DNA of 64,000 nucleotides from Cyanobium sp. FACHB-13342 (GCF_014697415.1 NZ_JACJRT010000006.1:1-64000); one strand, 5' to 3'. Counted from the first letter of the stretch, positions 17,373 through 26,509 are shown. Numbers and translations: made by a program. Notes: generated by a model not told the origin, from the letters alone.

Positions 17373-17962
17373 AGAATGTCGCATTTTTTAGATACTCGCT
17401 ATTTGACTATGTCAGTTTAGCTTTAAATATACTCCTCAGCAAGTTGCTATACCCACGCTCACGCCTAATACGATTCCCCTTTTATGTGCGTGGATTTGCT
17501 CAGATTGAATTCGGGAAAAACCTGACGACTGGTCGTTTTTGTCGCATCGACGCACTTTGCTTATCTACAGTTTTACCTGAATTGCCTGTAAAAAAGCTCG
17601 TTTTTGGAGAGAACATTCAGATAGGTGATCGTGTCCACATTGCTGTTGCAGAAAAGATCATCATTGGAGATCACTGTCTGATTGCCAGTAATGTCTTCAT
17701 ATCTGACCATGATCATGGATCCACAGATCTAGACTCTATGTTAATCCCACCATCCGCGCGGGAACTCATCACGGCCCCCATCCAAATTGGTCATTCTTGC
17801 TGGTTAGGTCAGAATGTGTGCATTCTTAAGGGAGTGACACTCGGAGAGCACTGCATTGTTGCCGCAGGTGCTGTGGTGACACGTTCTTTTCCAGCTTTTT
17901 CCATTATTGGAGGTGTTCCCGCAAAAATCTTAAAATCCCCGCAAAAGATGCGGCCAAGCTAA
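17369..17962 (+). CDS. WbbJ-like hexapeptide-repeat acetyltransferase
   Basis: A 197-residue left-handed beta-helix enzyme. The characteristic loop ISDHDHGSTD (about residues 111-120) carries the catalytic His, and hexads such as IQIGDRVHIAVAEKIIIGDH and CWLGQNVCILKGVTLGEH precede the closing IGGVPAKILK. It likely O-acetylates a sugar of the repeat unit from acetyl-CoA in the cytoplasm. It is coupled to the GT2 gene upstream by a four-base overlap, suggesting that the two act on the same residue of the glycan. Confidence 0.85.
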   Translation: MKNVAFFRYSLFDYVSLALNILLSKLLYPRSRLIRFPFYVRGFAQIEFGKNLTTGRFCRIDALCLSTVLPELPVKKLVFGENIQIGDRVHIAVAEKIIIGDHCLIASNVFISDHDHGSTDLDSMLIPPSARELITAPIQIGHSCWLGQNVCILKGVTLGEHCIVAAGAVVTRSFPAFSIIGGVPAKILKSPQKMRPS

Positions 17963-18246
17963 TTCTTGGCACATTTTCTACTCTTTCCTTGTTTGCTTGG
18001 AGCAGTTCTTAGCACGGTGACTTTCAGAAAAGGAATAACTCATTGCTGCTGATTAGGCAGCCTGCACCAACGATAGTCAAGGGGGATGCGTTAAGTTTAT
18101 CTGGCGCCTGATTAATCCACACCACCTCGGGCTTTATCGGTTCCTGGATAATTTCCTTTTCGCATTTATAATGTTCTCTAGCTAGCTCACCTCAAGCCCT
18201 GAAGCTCATTGAGCCACTAGTCAATATCTTACTTATCTCTGCGCTG

Positions 18247-19062
18247 ATGTCTATTCGAGTAAGCTTTTCTCTGGTTCTGTTCAGACATGTGTTGGGCGAT
18301 ATTAGCCCACTTCTGTCATCCATTGCGTCTCTTTCCCGTTTTCAGCCTCACCTTGGCATAGAGTTATGCATTTATAATGGCTCTGGCGCTAATTTTGCCG
18401 GGCCCACTTTTTCAGAGCTCCAAGCTTGTGTGCCTGGGGTAACACTCCTGTACGAAAAAGGGGGAAATATTGGGTTTGGCAGGGCGAATAACTTGAATTA
18501 CCGCCAGGCTTCACTTTCCAATAATGATATCTTTATTGTAGCCAATCCTGATACATCTTTTGCTCCTTCTGACCTTGTTAGCCTTTTGGATTGGCTGATT
18601 TCCAAACCATCTGTTGCGTGTGTTGCTCCCCTTGTAATCGGAGCCGATGGAGCCTTACAGCACTCTGCTAAGCGAAACCCCACCGTTCTGTCCCTTGCCT
18701 TGGGGCGTTTCCCTTGTTTCGCAAGATTTCAATTCCTTCGGAGGTATGATGCTTGGCACAAGAATCTAGACAAAAATTATAAAACTGATTGCTTTAAAAG
18801 CCCTTATCTATCGGGTTGTTTTTTAATCATCCCTTCTCATTTTTACTCCGCAGTTGGCGGTTTTTGTCCTCGTTTCTTCCTCCATCTTGAGGATGCGGAT
18901 TTGGTTAGAAGGCTTTCTTCGGTGGGTGAAACGCTGCACAATCCTATTGGCTCTATAACACATCGCTGGGCAAGGGGCTCCCATAAATCATTGACCCAAT
19001 CGTTGCATCTACTCAGGTCGTGCATCACCTATTTTCGAATTTGGGGCTTTACCCTGCTTTAG
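18247..19062 (+). CDS. Family GT2 glycosyltransferase, rhamnosyltransferase-like (WbbL type)
   Basis: A 271-residue GT-A enzyme. NIGFGRANNLNY (about residues 79-90) and VANPDTSFAPSDL (about 99-111) are the donor-site motifs of WbbL-type rhamnosyltransferases. DGALQHSAKRNPTVLSL and FFLHLEDADLVRRL (general base ED pair) complete the fold. Since dTDP-rhamnose genes lie a few kilobases downstream, rhamnose is a reasonable donor, but this is inference. About 280 bases without a gene precede it. Composition is AT-rich, in contrast with the GC-rich genes that start around 19.4 kb. Confidence 0.8.
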   Translation: MSIRVSFSLVLFRHVLGDISPLLSSIASLSRFQPHLGIELCIYNGSGANFAGPTFSELQACVPGVTLLYEKGGNIGFGRANNLNYRQASLSNNDIFIVANPDTSFAPSDLVSLLDWLISKPSVACVAPLVIGADGALQHSAKRNPTVLSLALGRFPCFARFQFLRRYDAWHKNLDKNYKTDCFKSPYLSGCFLIIPSHFYSAVGGFCPRFFLHLEDADLVRRLSSVGETLHNPIGSITHRWARGSHKSLTQSLHLLRSCITYFRIWGFTLL

Positions 19063-19114
19063 TGCTTCTTCAATCCCCCTATTAGGCGGTACAACTTCTT
19101 GATTTTTCAAAGTA

Positions 19115-20053
19115 GTGCAAATCTCCTCGTCTGTATTGCCTCAACTTCACCTCTTCGGTGCAGCTACGCCAGCTGGCAACTCCTTCGTCGAGCTCGTGCG
19201 CGCTAACCCATGCCCATGGCCACTGTTTGGTTATTCGCGTGATCCCTCGAAGCAAGCAGAATGGATACATCGCGCTGACTTACACGATCCAAAATCTTTC
19301 AATCCACAAGGTGATCGAAGGTCATGCAAAAATGATCTGTGGATCAGCTTTGCGCCGATTTGGCTACTGGCCCCCTTTTTAGACCAGCTAACTGACAGCC
19401 ACCCTGAGCGTTTGCAGGGTATTCGTGGCCTGATCGCCTGCTCATCCTCCTCGGTGATCACAAAGCGCTTTGCCTCTAATGGCTCTGATCGTGAGCTCGT
19501 GACCCGGCTCAGCGGTGCTGAAGATCAGCTGCTGGCCACTTGCCGCCGCTTGCAGGTGCCCTGCCATATCCTGCAGCCCACCCTTATCTACGGCCAAGCG
19601 GGGCCCTACAGCGATCGCAATCTCAGTAAGTTTCTTCAGATGCTCCGGCGGCTGCCCTGCTTACCCCTTCCTGCTGACTCCGGCCTGCGCCAGCCGATCC
19701 ATGCCACCCAGCTCGCCGCCGTTGTGCTTCACATAGCTCAACAGATCAGTGCGACTGGCCGCGATCATTGCTTACCGGAACGCATCACCCTGGGTGGCGA
19801 CACCACCCTCACCTACACAGCCATGATCAAGGCCCTGCAACAGTGCCAACCTCCGGGGGATCCTGCACGCCATTGCCACCTACTGCCCATCCCAAACCGC
19901 CTGTTCTTTTCCCTCGCTGCTCCCCTCTTGCTGCGGTCGCCCAAGGCCTTCGAAGCGGTGTTGCGCATAGGCGCCAACCTCTCTGGCTTCACCCCCGCCC
20001 ACCAGCTACTGGGCCGTGAACCCCAGCCCTTTCCGGTGTTGCCGCTGGCCTGA
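19115..20053 (+). CDS. Extended SDR, WbpV-like UDP-4-keto-sugar reductase
   Basis: A 312-residue NAD(P)-dependent SDR. The nucleotide loop is a degenerate glycine motif (LFGAATPAGNSFV), and the central segment SSSSVITKRF followed about 15 residues later by RLSGAEDQL matches the WbpV/RmlD-like 4-reductases of UDP-QuiNAc or FucNAc pathways, where the usual YxxxK is absent. QPTLIYGQAGPYSDRNL and RQPIHATQLAAVVLH follow the same pattern. The next two genes encode the matching lipid-carrier transferase and 4,6-dehydratase. Coding becomes GC-rich within this gene. The start (GTG 19115) is uncertain. Confidence 0.7.
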   Translation: MQISSSVLPQLHLFGAATPAGNSFVELVRANPCPWPLFGYSRDPSKQAEWIHRADLHDPKSFNPQGDRRSCKNDLWISFAPIWLLAPFLDQLTDSHPERLQGIRGLIACSSSSVITKRFASNGSDRELVTRLSGAEDQLLATCRRLQVPCHILQPTLIYGQAGPYSDRNLSKFLQMLRRLPCLPLPADSGLRQPIHATQLAAVVLHIAQQISATGRDHCLPERITLGGDTTLTYTAMIKALQQCQPPGDPARHCHLLPIPNRLFFSLAAPLLLRSPKAFEAVLRIGANLSGFTPAHQLLGREPQPFPVLPLA

Positions 20054-21066
20054 TGCTGCTGTCCGTGTTTGTTGGGGTAGCGCTACCTGCTTTTGCTGCC
20101 TGGTGGCTCCTACATGAGTTGATACCCAATCTGCGCCATCGCCTGCTCGACGAGCCCAACGCTCGCAGCTCCCACAGCCAGCCCACACCCCGGGGTGGCG
20201 GCGTGGCGTTTGTGCTCGTGGCCGTAGCTGCAAGCGCGATTGGCTGGTTTGGTTGTGCCTTCTCTGGTCAGCCGGGCCTTGCAGGCAGACCGTGGGCCAT
20301 GGTGGCCTTGCCCCTGCTGGCCCTGCCGCTGGCTGTGGTGGGCTTTCTCGACGACCGCCACAACCTCCCCGCCAGCCTGCGCTATGGCGTGCAGCTGGCC
20401 ACGGCGCTGCTGTTGATTCTGATGAGTCCGCTGCCGCTGCCATGGTTGGCGCTGCCCCTACTGTTCATTGCCGTCACTGCGGTGATCAACTTCACCAACT
20501 TCATGGACGGGCTGGATGGCCTGGTAACCGGCTGCATGGCCGTGGCCCTCAGCGCAATTGCCACGGAGCTCGCCGCCCCTTGGCCCCTCTGGGCGCTGGT
20601 GGGTGCCTTACTTGGCTTCCTGCTCTGGAACTGGAGCCCGGCCAAGGTGTTCATGGGCGATGTGGGCAGCACCTTTCTGGGAGCTGTGTTCGCCGGACTG
20701 GTGTTGCAGGCTCGCAGCTGGCCCGAAGCCCTGGGGATGCTGCTAGTGGCCACCCCCCTACTGGCTGATGCCTGCCTCTGCGTACCCCGCCGCCTAATGG
20801 CCGGCCAGCCCGTGTTCAAGGCCCACCGCCTGCACCTGTTCCAGCGCCTGCACCAGGCCGGCTGGTCCCATGGCCAAGTGGCCAGCCTCTACATCGCGGC
20901 CACCGCTGCATCGGCGGTTGCCCTGCTCTGGGGCGGATTGCAGGCGGTGCTGACGCTGGCCGCTACGGAGCTGCTGGTGGGACTCTGGCTCGATCAACGT
21001 GTGGCTGTTCCCTTCGCAAAGGCTCTGGCGGGCACACGCGCCCACCAACCCGTGGTGCCGGAGTGA
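20053..21066 (+). CDS. WecA/WbpL-family undecaprenyl-phosphate sugar-1-phosphate transferase
   Basis: This 337-residue polytopic membrane enzyme starts glycan assembly by moving an N-acetylamino-sugar phosphate from UDP onto undecaprenyl phosphate. About ten hydrophobic segments are visible. Cytoplasmic motifs are NARSSHSQPTPRGGG (about residues 36-50), LDDRHNLPA, NFMDGLDGL (Mg-binding DxxDG, about 151-159), KVFMGDVGSTFLG, and a His-containing loop KAHRLHLFQRL. It overlaps the preceding SDR gene by one base (TGATG) and the next by one base, so all three are translated together. The sugar is probably QuiNAc or FucNAc given the neighbours, but GlcNAc is not excluded. Confidence 0.9.
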   Translation: MLLSVFVGVALPAFAAWWLLHELIPNLRHRLLDEPNARSSHSQPTPRGGGVAFVLVAVAASAIGWFGCAFSGQPGLAGRPWAMVALPLLALPLAVVGFLDDRHNLPASLRYGVQLATALLLILMSPLPLPWLALPLLFIAVTAVINFTNFMDGLDGLVTGCMAVALSAIATELAAPWPLWALVGALLGFLLWNWSPAKVFMGDVGSTFLGAVFAGLVLQARSWPEALGMLLVATPLLADACLCVPRRLMAGQPVFKAHRLHLFQRLHQAGWSHGQVASLYIAATAASAVALLWGGLQAVLTLAATELLVGLWLDQRVAVPFAKALAGTRAHQPVVPE

Positions 21067-22946
21067 TGCAGGTCAATGTTCTCACCAACCAGCTCAGCCT
21101 TCGGGCACTGCGGCTGTCGCCCTTGCGGCGCCGCTTCCTCTTGATTGGGGCCGATGTCCTGCTGATCCCCCTGGCGGTATGGCTCAGCTTCTGGTTGCGG
21201 CTTGCCGATCCTTGGAGCCCCTTTCTCCAGGACAGCCTGTGGATGGTGCCCACGGCCTGGCTGATCGCCCTCCCCCTCTATGCCCTCACCGGCCAATACA
21301 AGGGGCTCACGCGCTACGTGGGCAGCGGCGCTCTCTACCGCCTGGCTGGGCGCAACGGGCTCCTGGTTCTCCTGCTGGCGATGGCTGGGGTGATGCTGCA
21401 ACTGCCATTGCCCCCGCGCAGCAGCTGGCTCTTGCTGTGGCTCCTGCTCACCGGCCTCACCGGAACCGTGCGGTTTGCCCTGCGCGATGCCCTGCTCAAA
21501 CTGCAAGACGGAATTGGCCAGCGCCGCGTCCGCGTGGCGATCTACGGAGCCGGGGCCGCCGGTGCCCAGCTTGCGGCCTCCCTGCGCCTCGCCGGCGGTC
21601 ACAGCATCACCGCCTTTCTCGACGATGCTCCCCAGCTCTGGCGCCGCAGCATCAACGGCATCGCGATCCATCCCCCTGATCACCTGAACAGCCTGCGCCG
21701 CGAGGTGGATCAGGTGTTGCTGGCGATCCCATCGGTGAGTCGCCGGCGTCGCCGCGAAATCGTGGAGCAGCTCCAGGAGCTCCGCATCCCGGTGCTGCAG
21801 GTGCCCTCGGTGGAGGAGATCACCAGCGGCCGCGCCACGATTGATGCCCTGAGGCCCATCCCCATCGAGGAATTGCTGGGTCGCGACAGCGTGCCCCCCG
21901 ATCCCCAGCTGCTCGGTCCGGGCATCCGCGGTGCCGTGGTGTGCGTGAGTGGCGCTGGCGGCTCCATCGGTGGCGAGCTCTGCCGCCAGATCCTGGCGCT
22001 TAACCCGCGGAGGCTGGTGCTGCTCGAGCGCAGCGAACCCAGCCTGTACGCCATCGATCAGGAGCTGCACCGCAGCCTCCCCGCTGATGTGGAGCTGGTG
22101 CCGGTGCTGGGCAGTGCCGCCGATGGCCCGCTGGTGGAGCGCACGTTGCGGGAGCAGGGGGTACAGGTGCTGTTCCACGCCGCCGCCTACAAGCACGTGC
22201 CCCTGGTGCAGGCCAATCCCCTCGCTGGCCTGGCCAACAACGTGCTCGGCACCCTGGTGCTGGCCCGCGCCGCCGCCCGCTGCGGGGTGGCCAGCTTCAC
22301 GTTGATTTCCACGGACAAAGCCGTGCGACCCACCAACGTGATGGGCGCCTCCAAGCGCGCGGCCGAACTGGTGATCCAGGCCCTGGCCCAGGAGCCCAGC
22401 GCCACCCGCTTCGCCATGGTGCGGTTCGGCAATGTGCTCGGTTCGTCCGGGTCGGTGGTACCCCTGTTTCGCCAGCAGATCGCCAAGGGAGGGCCGATCA
22501 CCCTCACCCACCCCGAGATCATCCGCTATTTCATGACCATTCCGGAGGCCGCCCAGCTGGTGCTCCAGGCCGCCGTGCTGGCCCGCGGTGGCGATCTGTT
22601 CCTGCTCGACATGGGCGAGCCCATGCCCATCCTCGATCTGGCCAGACAGATGGTGCGGCTCAGTGGCCTCACCCTGCGCGACAGCCAACACCCCCAAGGC
22701 GATATCGAGATCGTGTGCACAGGCCTGCGCCCCGGTGAAAAGCTCTACGAGGAGCTCCTGATCGATGCCGAAAGTGAACCAACTGCACACCCGCTGATCT
22801 ACCGCGCCAGCGAACGCGCGATTCCACCCCAGCAGCTCTGGCCGCAGATCGAGGCGCTGCAATCAGCCGTGTGCCAGCAAGACGCGGAGGCGGCGCTGGC
22901 GGTGCTGGCGCAGCTGGTGCCGGAGTGGGTTCGAGACAACGGCTGA
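21066..22946 (+). CDS. FlaA1/WbpM/CapD-type UDP-GlcNAc 4,6-dehydratase, membrane form
   Basis: A 626-residue two-part protein. Four membrane helices (about residues 20-150) are followed by a CoA-binding-like domain (VAIYGAGAAGAQLAASL, about 160-176) and a C-terminal SDR. In the SDR, VCVSGAGGSIGGELCRQI is the NAD loop, AAAYKHVPLVQANP is family-specific, and STDKAVRPTNVMGASKR holds the Ser-Asp-Lys and Met-x3-Lys centre that replaces the classical YxxxK in WbpM and FlaA1. It makes UDP-4-keto-6-deoxy-GlcNAc, feeding the WbpV-like reductase two genes upstream. The start is ATG 21066 overlapping the previous TGA; a GTG three bases earlier is possible. Confidence 0.9.
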   Translation: MQVNVLTNQLSLRALRLSPLRRRFLLIGADVLLIPLAVWLSFWLRLADPWSPFLQDSLWMVPTAWLIALPLYALTGQYKGLTRYVGSGALYRLAGRNGLLVLLLAMAGVMLQLPLPPRSSWLLLWLLLTGLTGTVRFALRDALLKLQDGIGQRRVRVAIYGAGAAGAQLAASLRLAGGHSITAFLDDAPQLWRRSINGIAIHPPDHLNSLRREVDQVLLAIPSVSRRRRREIVEQLQELRIPVLQVPSVEEITSGRATIDALRPIPIEELLGRDSVPPDPQLLGPGIRGAVVCVSGAGGSIGGELCRQILALNPRRLVLLERSEPSLYAIDQELHRSLPADVELVPVLGSAADGPLVERTLREQGVQVLFHAAAYKHVPLVQANPLAGLANNVLGTLVLARAAARCGVASFTLISTDKAVRPTNVMGASKRAAELVIQALAQEPSATRFAMVRFGNVLGSSGSVVPLFRQQIAKGGPITLTHPEIIRYFMTIPEAAQLVLQAAVLARGGDLFLLDMGEPMPILDLARQMVRLSGLTLRDSQHPQGDIEIVCTGLRPGEKLYEELLIDAESEPTAHPLIYRASERAIPPQQLWPQIEALQSAVCQQDAEAALAVLAQLVPEWVRDNG

Positions 22947-22956
22947 GCCGAAACGC

Positions 22957-24036
22957 TCAAGCCACCAGAGCCTGGCGTGAAGCGGCATGGGCCAGGGTCC
23001 AGCGCACGGTGGCCTCCAGCCCCTGCTCAAAGCTGTGCCGCGGCCGCCAGCCCAACTCCCGCGTGATCTTGGACGCATCAATGGCATAGCGGCGGTCGTG
23101 GCCGGGGCGGTCGGCCACCGGCGTGATCAAGCGGCTGTGGGGGGCACCAGCGGCACGCAGGCCATCCAGGAGAGCGCAGATCACCCGCACCACCTCCGAG
23201 TTGCTGCGCTCACTGGGGCTGCCGTGATCGCCGGCACCGCCCACGCAATAGCTCTCGCCCAGGCGGCCCCGGCTGGCCGCCAACAGCAGGGCCTCCACGT
23301 GGTCCTCCACGTACAGCCAATCGCGCACGTTCTGGCCATCGCCGTAGAGCGGAATCGGCTCCCCAGCCACCGCCTTGAGGATCACCACCGGGATCAGCTT
23401 CTCGGGAAACTGCCAGGGGCCGTAGTTGTTGGAGCAGTTGGTGAGCACCACCGGCAGGCCGTAGGTGTGGTGCCAGGCCATCACCAGATGGTCGCTGGCG
23501 GCCTTGCTGGCGGAATAGGGGGAGCGGGGGGCGTAAGGGGTGGTTTCGCTAAAACGGCCCGTGGGCCCCAAGGAGCCGAACACCTCATCGGTGCTGATGT
23601 GGTGCAGGCGGAAGCGCTCCTGCCGCTCCTGAGGCAGCTGCTCCCAGTGGGCCCGCACCGCCTGCAGCAGGTGGAAAGTGCCCTGCACATTGCTCTCGAT
23701 GAAGGCCCCTGGGCCACTGATCGAGCGGTCCACATGGCTCTCGGCCGCCAGATGGAACACCAGATCTGGATCGGCCTGCCGCACCGCCTCAGCCGTGGCT
23801 TCGGCCTCGGCCAGATCCACCCGCAGCAGCTGGTGCCGGCCCTGCACCGCCGCGCCCAGCTCGGCCAGGGTGAGCTCGATGCTGGTGAGATCGCTCGCGT
23901 AACCGAGCTTGTCGAGGTTGAACACCGTGGCACCGGTATCCCGCAGCAACCGCCGCACCAGCGCCCCACCGATGAAGCCAGCGCCGCCGGTCACCAGTAC
24001 CCGCTGAACACAACTGGCGAGCAAGGGGGTGGTCAC
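22957..24036 (-). CDS. rfbB: dTDP-glucose 4,6-dehydratase
   Basis: Second step of dTDP-L-rhamnose synthesis: dTDP-glucose to dTDP-4-keto-6-deoxyglucose, NAD-dependent. The 359-residue SDR has GGAGFIGGALVRRLL (residues 16-30), HLAAESHVDRSISGP, the catalytic STDEVFG, and the YxxxK pair in YSASKAASDHLV. NNYGPWQFPEKLIPV and DWLYVEDHVEALLLA are family hallmarks. Its start overlaps the stop of rfbD by four bases, placing it last in the rfbACDB operon. The 3' end faces the 3' end of the WbpM-like gene with only 10 bases between them. Confidence 0.95.
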   Translation of the reverse strand: MTTPLLASCVQRVLVTGGAGFIGGALVRRLLRDTGATVFNLDKLGYASDLTSIELTLAELGAAVQGRHQLLRVDLAEAEATAEAVRQADPDLVFHLAAESHVDRSISGPGAFIESNVQGTFHLLQAVRAHWEQLPQERQERFRLHHISTDEVFGSLGPTGRFSETTPYAPRSPYSASKAASDHLVMAWHHTYGLPVVLTNCSNNYGPWQFPEKLIPVVILKAVAGEPIPLYGDGQNVRDWLYVEDHVEALLLAASRGRLGESYCVGGAGDHGSPSERSNSEVVRVICALLDGLRAAGAPHSRLITPVADRPGHDRRYAIDASKITRELGWRPRHSFEQGLEATVRWTLAHAASRQALVA

Positions 24037-24935
24037 GCAACTCGCCTCGATGGGTCCAGGGTAGGAGAGAGATCAGACAGCACCTGGGCTAACGCCGCTC
24101 TCCAATGCAGCGGCTCCAGACCCAGGGCCACGCGGCTGGCGCTGCAGTCAAGCAGGGAGTAGCTGGGACGCCGAGCCGGAGTGGGGTAGTCGGTTGTGCT
24201 GATCGGCAGCACGCGGGCGGCACGCTCCAGCAGGCCAGCCGCCACGCCCAGCTCGCCAATCGCCACAGCGAAGTCATACCAACTGGCGGCGCCGGCATCG
24301 CTCCAGTGCAGAATGCGCGGGACCTCAACCCCAATCGCCCGCCAGCAAGCCGCCGCCAGGGTGGCGGTGCTGGTGGGACAGCCCACCTGGTCGGCCACCA
24401 CGCCGAGCTGCTGACGCTCCCGGTGCAAGCGCAGCATCGTGAGGCAGAAGTTGTGGCCCACCGGGCCATACACCCAACCGGTGCGCAGCACCAGGGCCCC
24501 GGGCAACTGCAACGCCGCCGCTTCCCCCGCCGCCTTGGTGGCGCCGTAGACCCCCAGGGGATCCACGGCTTGCTCTGGCTTGTAGGGGCTGCCCTGGGCG
24601 CCGTTGAACACAAAGTCGGTGCTCACCTGCAGGAGCCGGCCGCCCGTTTCGGCCAACGCATCAGCAAAGGCAGCCGGAGCATCGGCATTGACGGCGTGAG
24701 CCAGTTCGGGCTCGCTCTCGGCCCGATCCACGGCCGTGTAGGCGCCAGCATTCAGCACCCAATCCGGGCAGTGCGCCTGCACCGCAGCTCGGCAGTCCTC
24801 GGGGTTGGCGAGATCCAACGCCAGCAGGCCATCGCCGCCACTGCGGCTGGTGGCGATCAGCTCCACCCCATGGGGTTTCGAGGCGATCAGGGCGTGGCCC
24901 AGCTGGCCGGTGGCGCCCGTGAGCAGCACTTTCAT
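24033..24935 (-). CDS. rfbD: dTDP-4-dehydrorhamnose reductase
   Basis: Last enzyme of dTDP-L-rhamnose synthesis. The 300-residue SDR begins [17 protein letters not shown], followed by NAGAYTAVDRAESEPELA, STDFVFNGAQGSPYKP and the YxxxK motif in YGATKAAGE. CPTSTATLAAACW is the typical late motif. Its ATG overlaps the rfbC stop by one base (TGATG), and its stop overlaps the rfbB start. Length and motifs are normal. Confidence 0.95.
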   Translation of the reverse strand: MKVLLTGATGQLGHALIASKPHGVELIATSRSGGDGLLALDLANPEDCRAAVQAHCPDWVLNAGAYTAVDRAESEPELAHAVNADAPAAFADALAETGGRLLQVSTDFVFNGAQGSPYKPEQAVDPLGVYGATKAAGEAAALQLPGALVLRTGWVYGPVGHNFCLTMLRLHRERQQLGVVADQVGCPTSTATLAAACWRAIGVEVPRILHWSDAGAASWYDFAVAIGELGVAAGLLERAARVLPISTTDYPTPARRPSYSLLDCSASRVALGLEPLHWRAALAQVLSDLSPTLDPSRRVA

Positions 24936-25606
24936 CAGGCCTCTCCCCGAGAAGGCCCGTCCTGAATCTGTACAGGCTGTACAGAAGTCCAGACACAGCT
25001 GAGCAGCTCAGCGCGGAGCTCCGCCAGCAACGGCGCCACCGCGTCCTTGTCTGAAAGCTGGGGGGCCCCCAGGGCAGGCATCCCACCGGTCGAAGCCTCC
25101 ATGGGCCAGGCGATCGCCACCTCAGGATCGTCCCAGCGGATGGCGCGCTCACAGTCGCGATCCCAAAAATCAGTGGTCTTGTAGAGCACTTCGGCCTGCT
25201 CGCTCAGGGTGAGAAAACCATGGGCAAAACCCGGCGGCACCCAGAGCTGCTGGTGGTTCTCAGCGCTCAAGTGCGCCCCCACCCACTGGCCAAAGCTGGC
25301 CGAGTCCGGGCGAATATCCACCACCACATCACAGATCTCCCCCACCACGCAGCGCACCAGCTTTCCCTGGGGGTGCGGCGGCAGTTGAACATGCAACCCC
25401 CGCAGCACGCCGCGGCTGGAGCGGGAATGGTTGTCCTGCACAAACGTGGGCGCGGGCTGCCCATGGGCCGCCAGCAGCTCGGTAAAGCGGCGGTCGTTCC
25501 AGCTCTCAAAGAAGAACCCGCGCTCGTCTCCAAACACCCGGGGCGTCAGCAGCAGCGGGCCCTGCACCGCCAAGCCGGCCGCCGTAGTGAGCCCTTCAGC
25601 CTGCAT
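24935..25606 (-). CDS. rfbC: dTDP-4-dehydrorhamnose 3,5-epimerase
   Basis: A 223-residue cupin that epimerises dTDP-4-keto-6-deoxyglucose at C3 and C5. Motifs: [33 protein letters not shown] (catalytic His in the last turn), [19 protein letters not shown] and [12 protein letters not shown]. The start at 25606 overlaps the end of rfbA by 11 bases; longer upstream frames are shadows of rfbA. The C-terminal tail [11 protein letters not shown] is encoded by two TGTACA units of a 9-base repeat (24969-24983) and looks like an added extension beyond the normal RmlC end. Confidence 0.93.
   Translation of the reverse strand: MQAEGLTTAAGLAVQGPLLLTPRVFGDERGFFFESWNDRRFTELLAAHGQPAPTFVQDNHSRSSRGVLRGLHVQLPPHPQGKLVRCVVGEICDVVVDIRPDSASFGQWVGAHLSAENHQQLWVPPGFAHGFLTLSEQAEVLYKTTDFWDRDCERAIRWDDPEVAIAWPMEASTGGMPALGAPQLSDKDAVAPLLAELRAELLSCVWTSVQPVQIQDGPSRGEA
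24969..24983. repeat. Two TGTACA units at 9-base spacing inside rfbC
   Basis: TGTACA occurs at 24969-24974 and 24978-24983. The surrounding TCTGTACAGGCTGTACA is identical to the start of the four-unit array at 31356-31396. On the coding strand it reads as VQPVQ near the end of rfbC. Confidence 0.75.
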
Positions 25607-26480
25607 CGGGGGTCTCCAGCAATTGCAGTAGGTAGTCGCCGTAGCCACTTTTGCGCAGCGGCGAAGCCAGGCAGGCGAGCTCGTCGGCACTGATCCAGCC
25701 CAGCCGCCAGGCCACCTCCTCGGGGCAGCCCACCTTGAGGCCTTGGCGGTGCTCCAGGGTGCGGATGTAACTGCCGGCCTCATGCAGCGAATCGCAGGTG
25801 CCCGTATCGAGCCAGGCCATGCCCCGGCCCATCAGCTCCACCTGCAGCAGCCCCTCCTCGAGGTACTGGCGGTTGAGGTCGGTGATCTCGAGCTCCCCCC
25901 GAGCGGAGGGCTGCACCCGCCGGGCCCGCTCCACCACCGAACCGTCATAGAAATAAAGCCCGGTCACCGCATAGCGCGACTTGGGCTTGCTGGGTTTTTC
26001 CTCCAGACTCAGCACCCGGCCATCCGGCGCAAACTCCACCACGCCATAGCGCTCCGGATCCCGCACCGGATAGGCAAACACCGTGGCGCCCGCGCCAACG
26101 CCGTTGCTCGCCTGCAGCTGGGGGATCAGGTCGTGGCCGTGGAAGAGGTTGTCACCCAGCACCAGAGCCGCCGGAGCGCCATCCAGGAAGTGGGCGCCGA
26201 TCAGAAACGCCTGGGCCAGGCCATCCGGGCTGGGCTGCACGGCGTAGGCGATCGTCATACCCCAGGCCGAACCATCACCCAGCAACCGCTGAAAAGCCTG
26301 CTGATCCTGGGGCGTGCTGATGATCAGCACCTCCCGAATCCCCGCCAGCATCAAGGTGCTGAGCGGGTAATAAATCATCGGCTTGTCGTACACCGGCAGC
26401 AGCTGCTTGCTCACCGCCTGGGTGATCGGATGCAACCGGGTGCCCGTACCGCCGGCCAGGATGATGCCCTTGCGGCTCAT
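25596..26480 (-). CDS. rfbA: Glucose-1-phosphate thymidylyltransferase
   Basis: First enzyme of the dTDP-rhamnose pathway, joining dTTP and glucose-1-phosphate. The 294-residue protein opens [20 protein letters not shown], the nucleotide-binding G-G-T-G-T-R loop, and includes [29 protein letters not shown] (metal-binding Asp), [22 protein letters not shown] and [11 protein letters not shown]. The start MSRKG at 26480 was chosen; 13 further in-frame residues upstream overlap the divergent GNAT gene. It heads the operon rfbA-rfbC-rfbD-rfbB. Rhamnose is a likely component of the nearby polysaccharide. Confidence 0.95.
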   Translation of the reverse strand: MSRKGIILAGGTGTRLHPITQAVSKQLLPVYDKPMIYYPLSTLMLAGIREVLIISTPQDQQAFQRLLGDGSAWGMTIAYAVQPSPDGLAQAFLIGAHFLDGAPAALVLGDNLFHGHDLIPQLQASNGVGAGATVFAYPVRDPERYGVVEFAPDGRVLSLEEKPSKPKSRYAVTGLYFYDGSVVERARRVQPSARGELEITDLNRQYLEEGLLQVELMGRGMAWLDTGTCDSLHEAGSYIRTLEHRQGLKVGCPEEVAWRLGWISADELACLASPLRKSGYGDYLLQLLETPDAG

Positions 26481-26509
26481 GGAGCACACTCCGCTGGGAA
26501 GATGTTGCC

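Noticed and set aside
20994-22862. A 622-codon minus-strand open frame
   Set aside because: It is antisense to the WecA-like and WbpM-like genes, both of which have clear motifs; the translation is low-complexity His/Gly/Gln-rich text.
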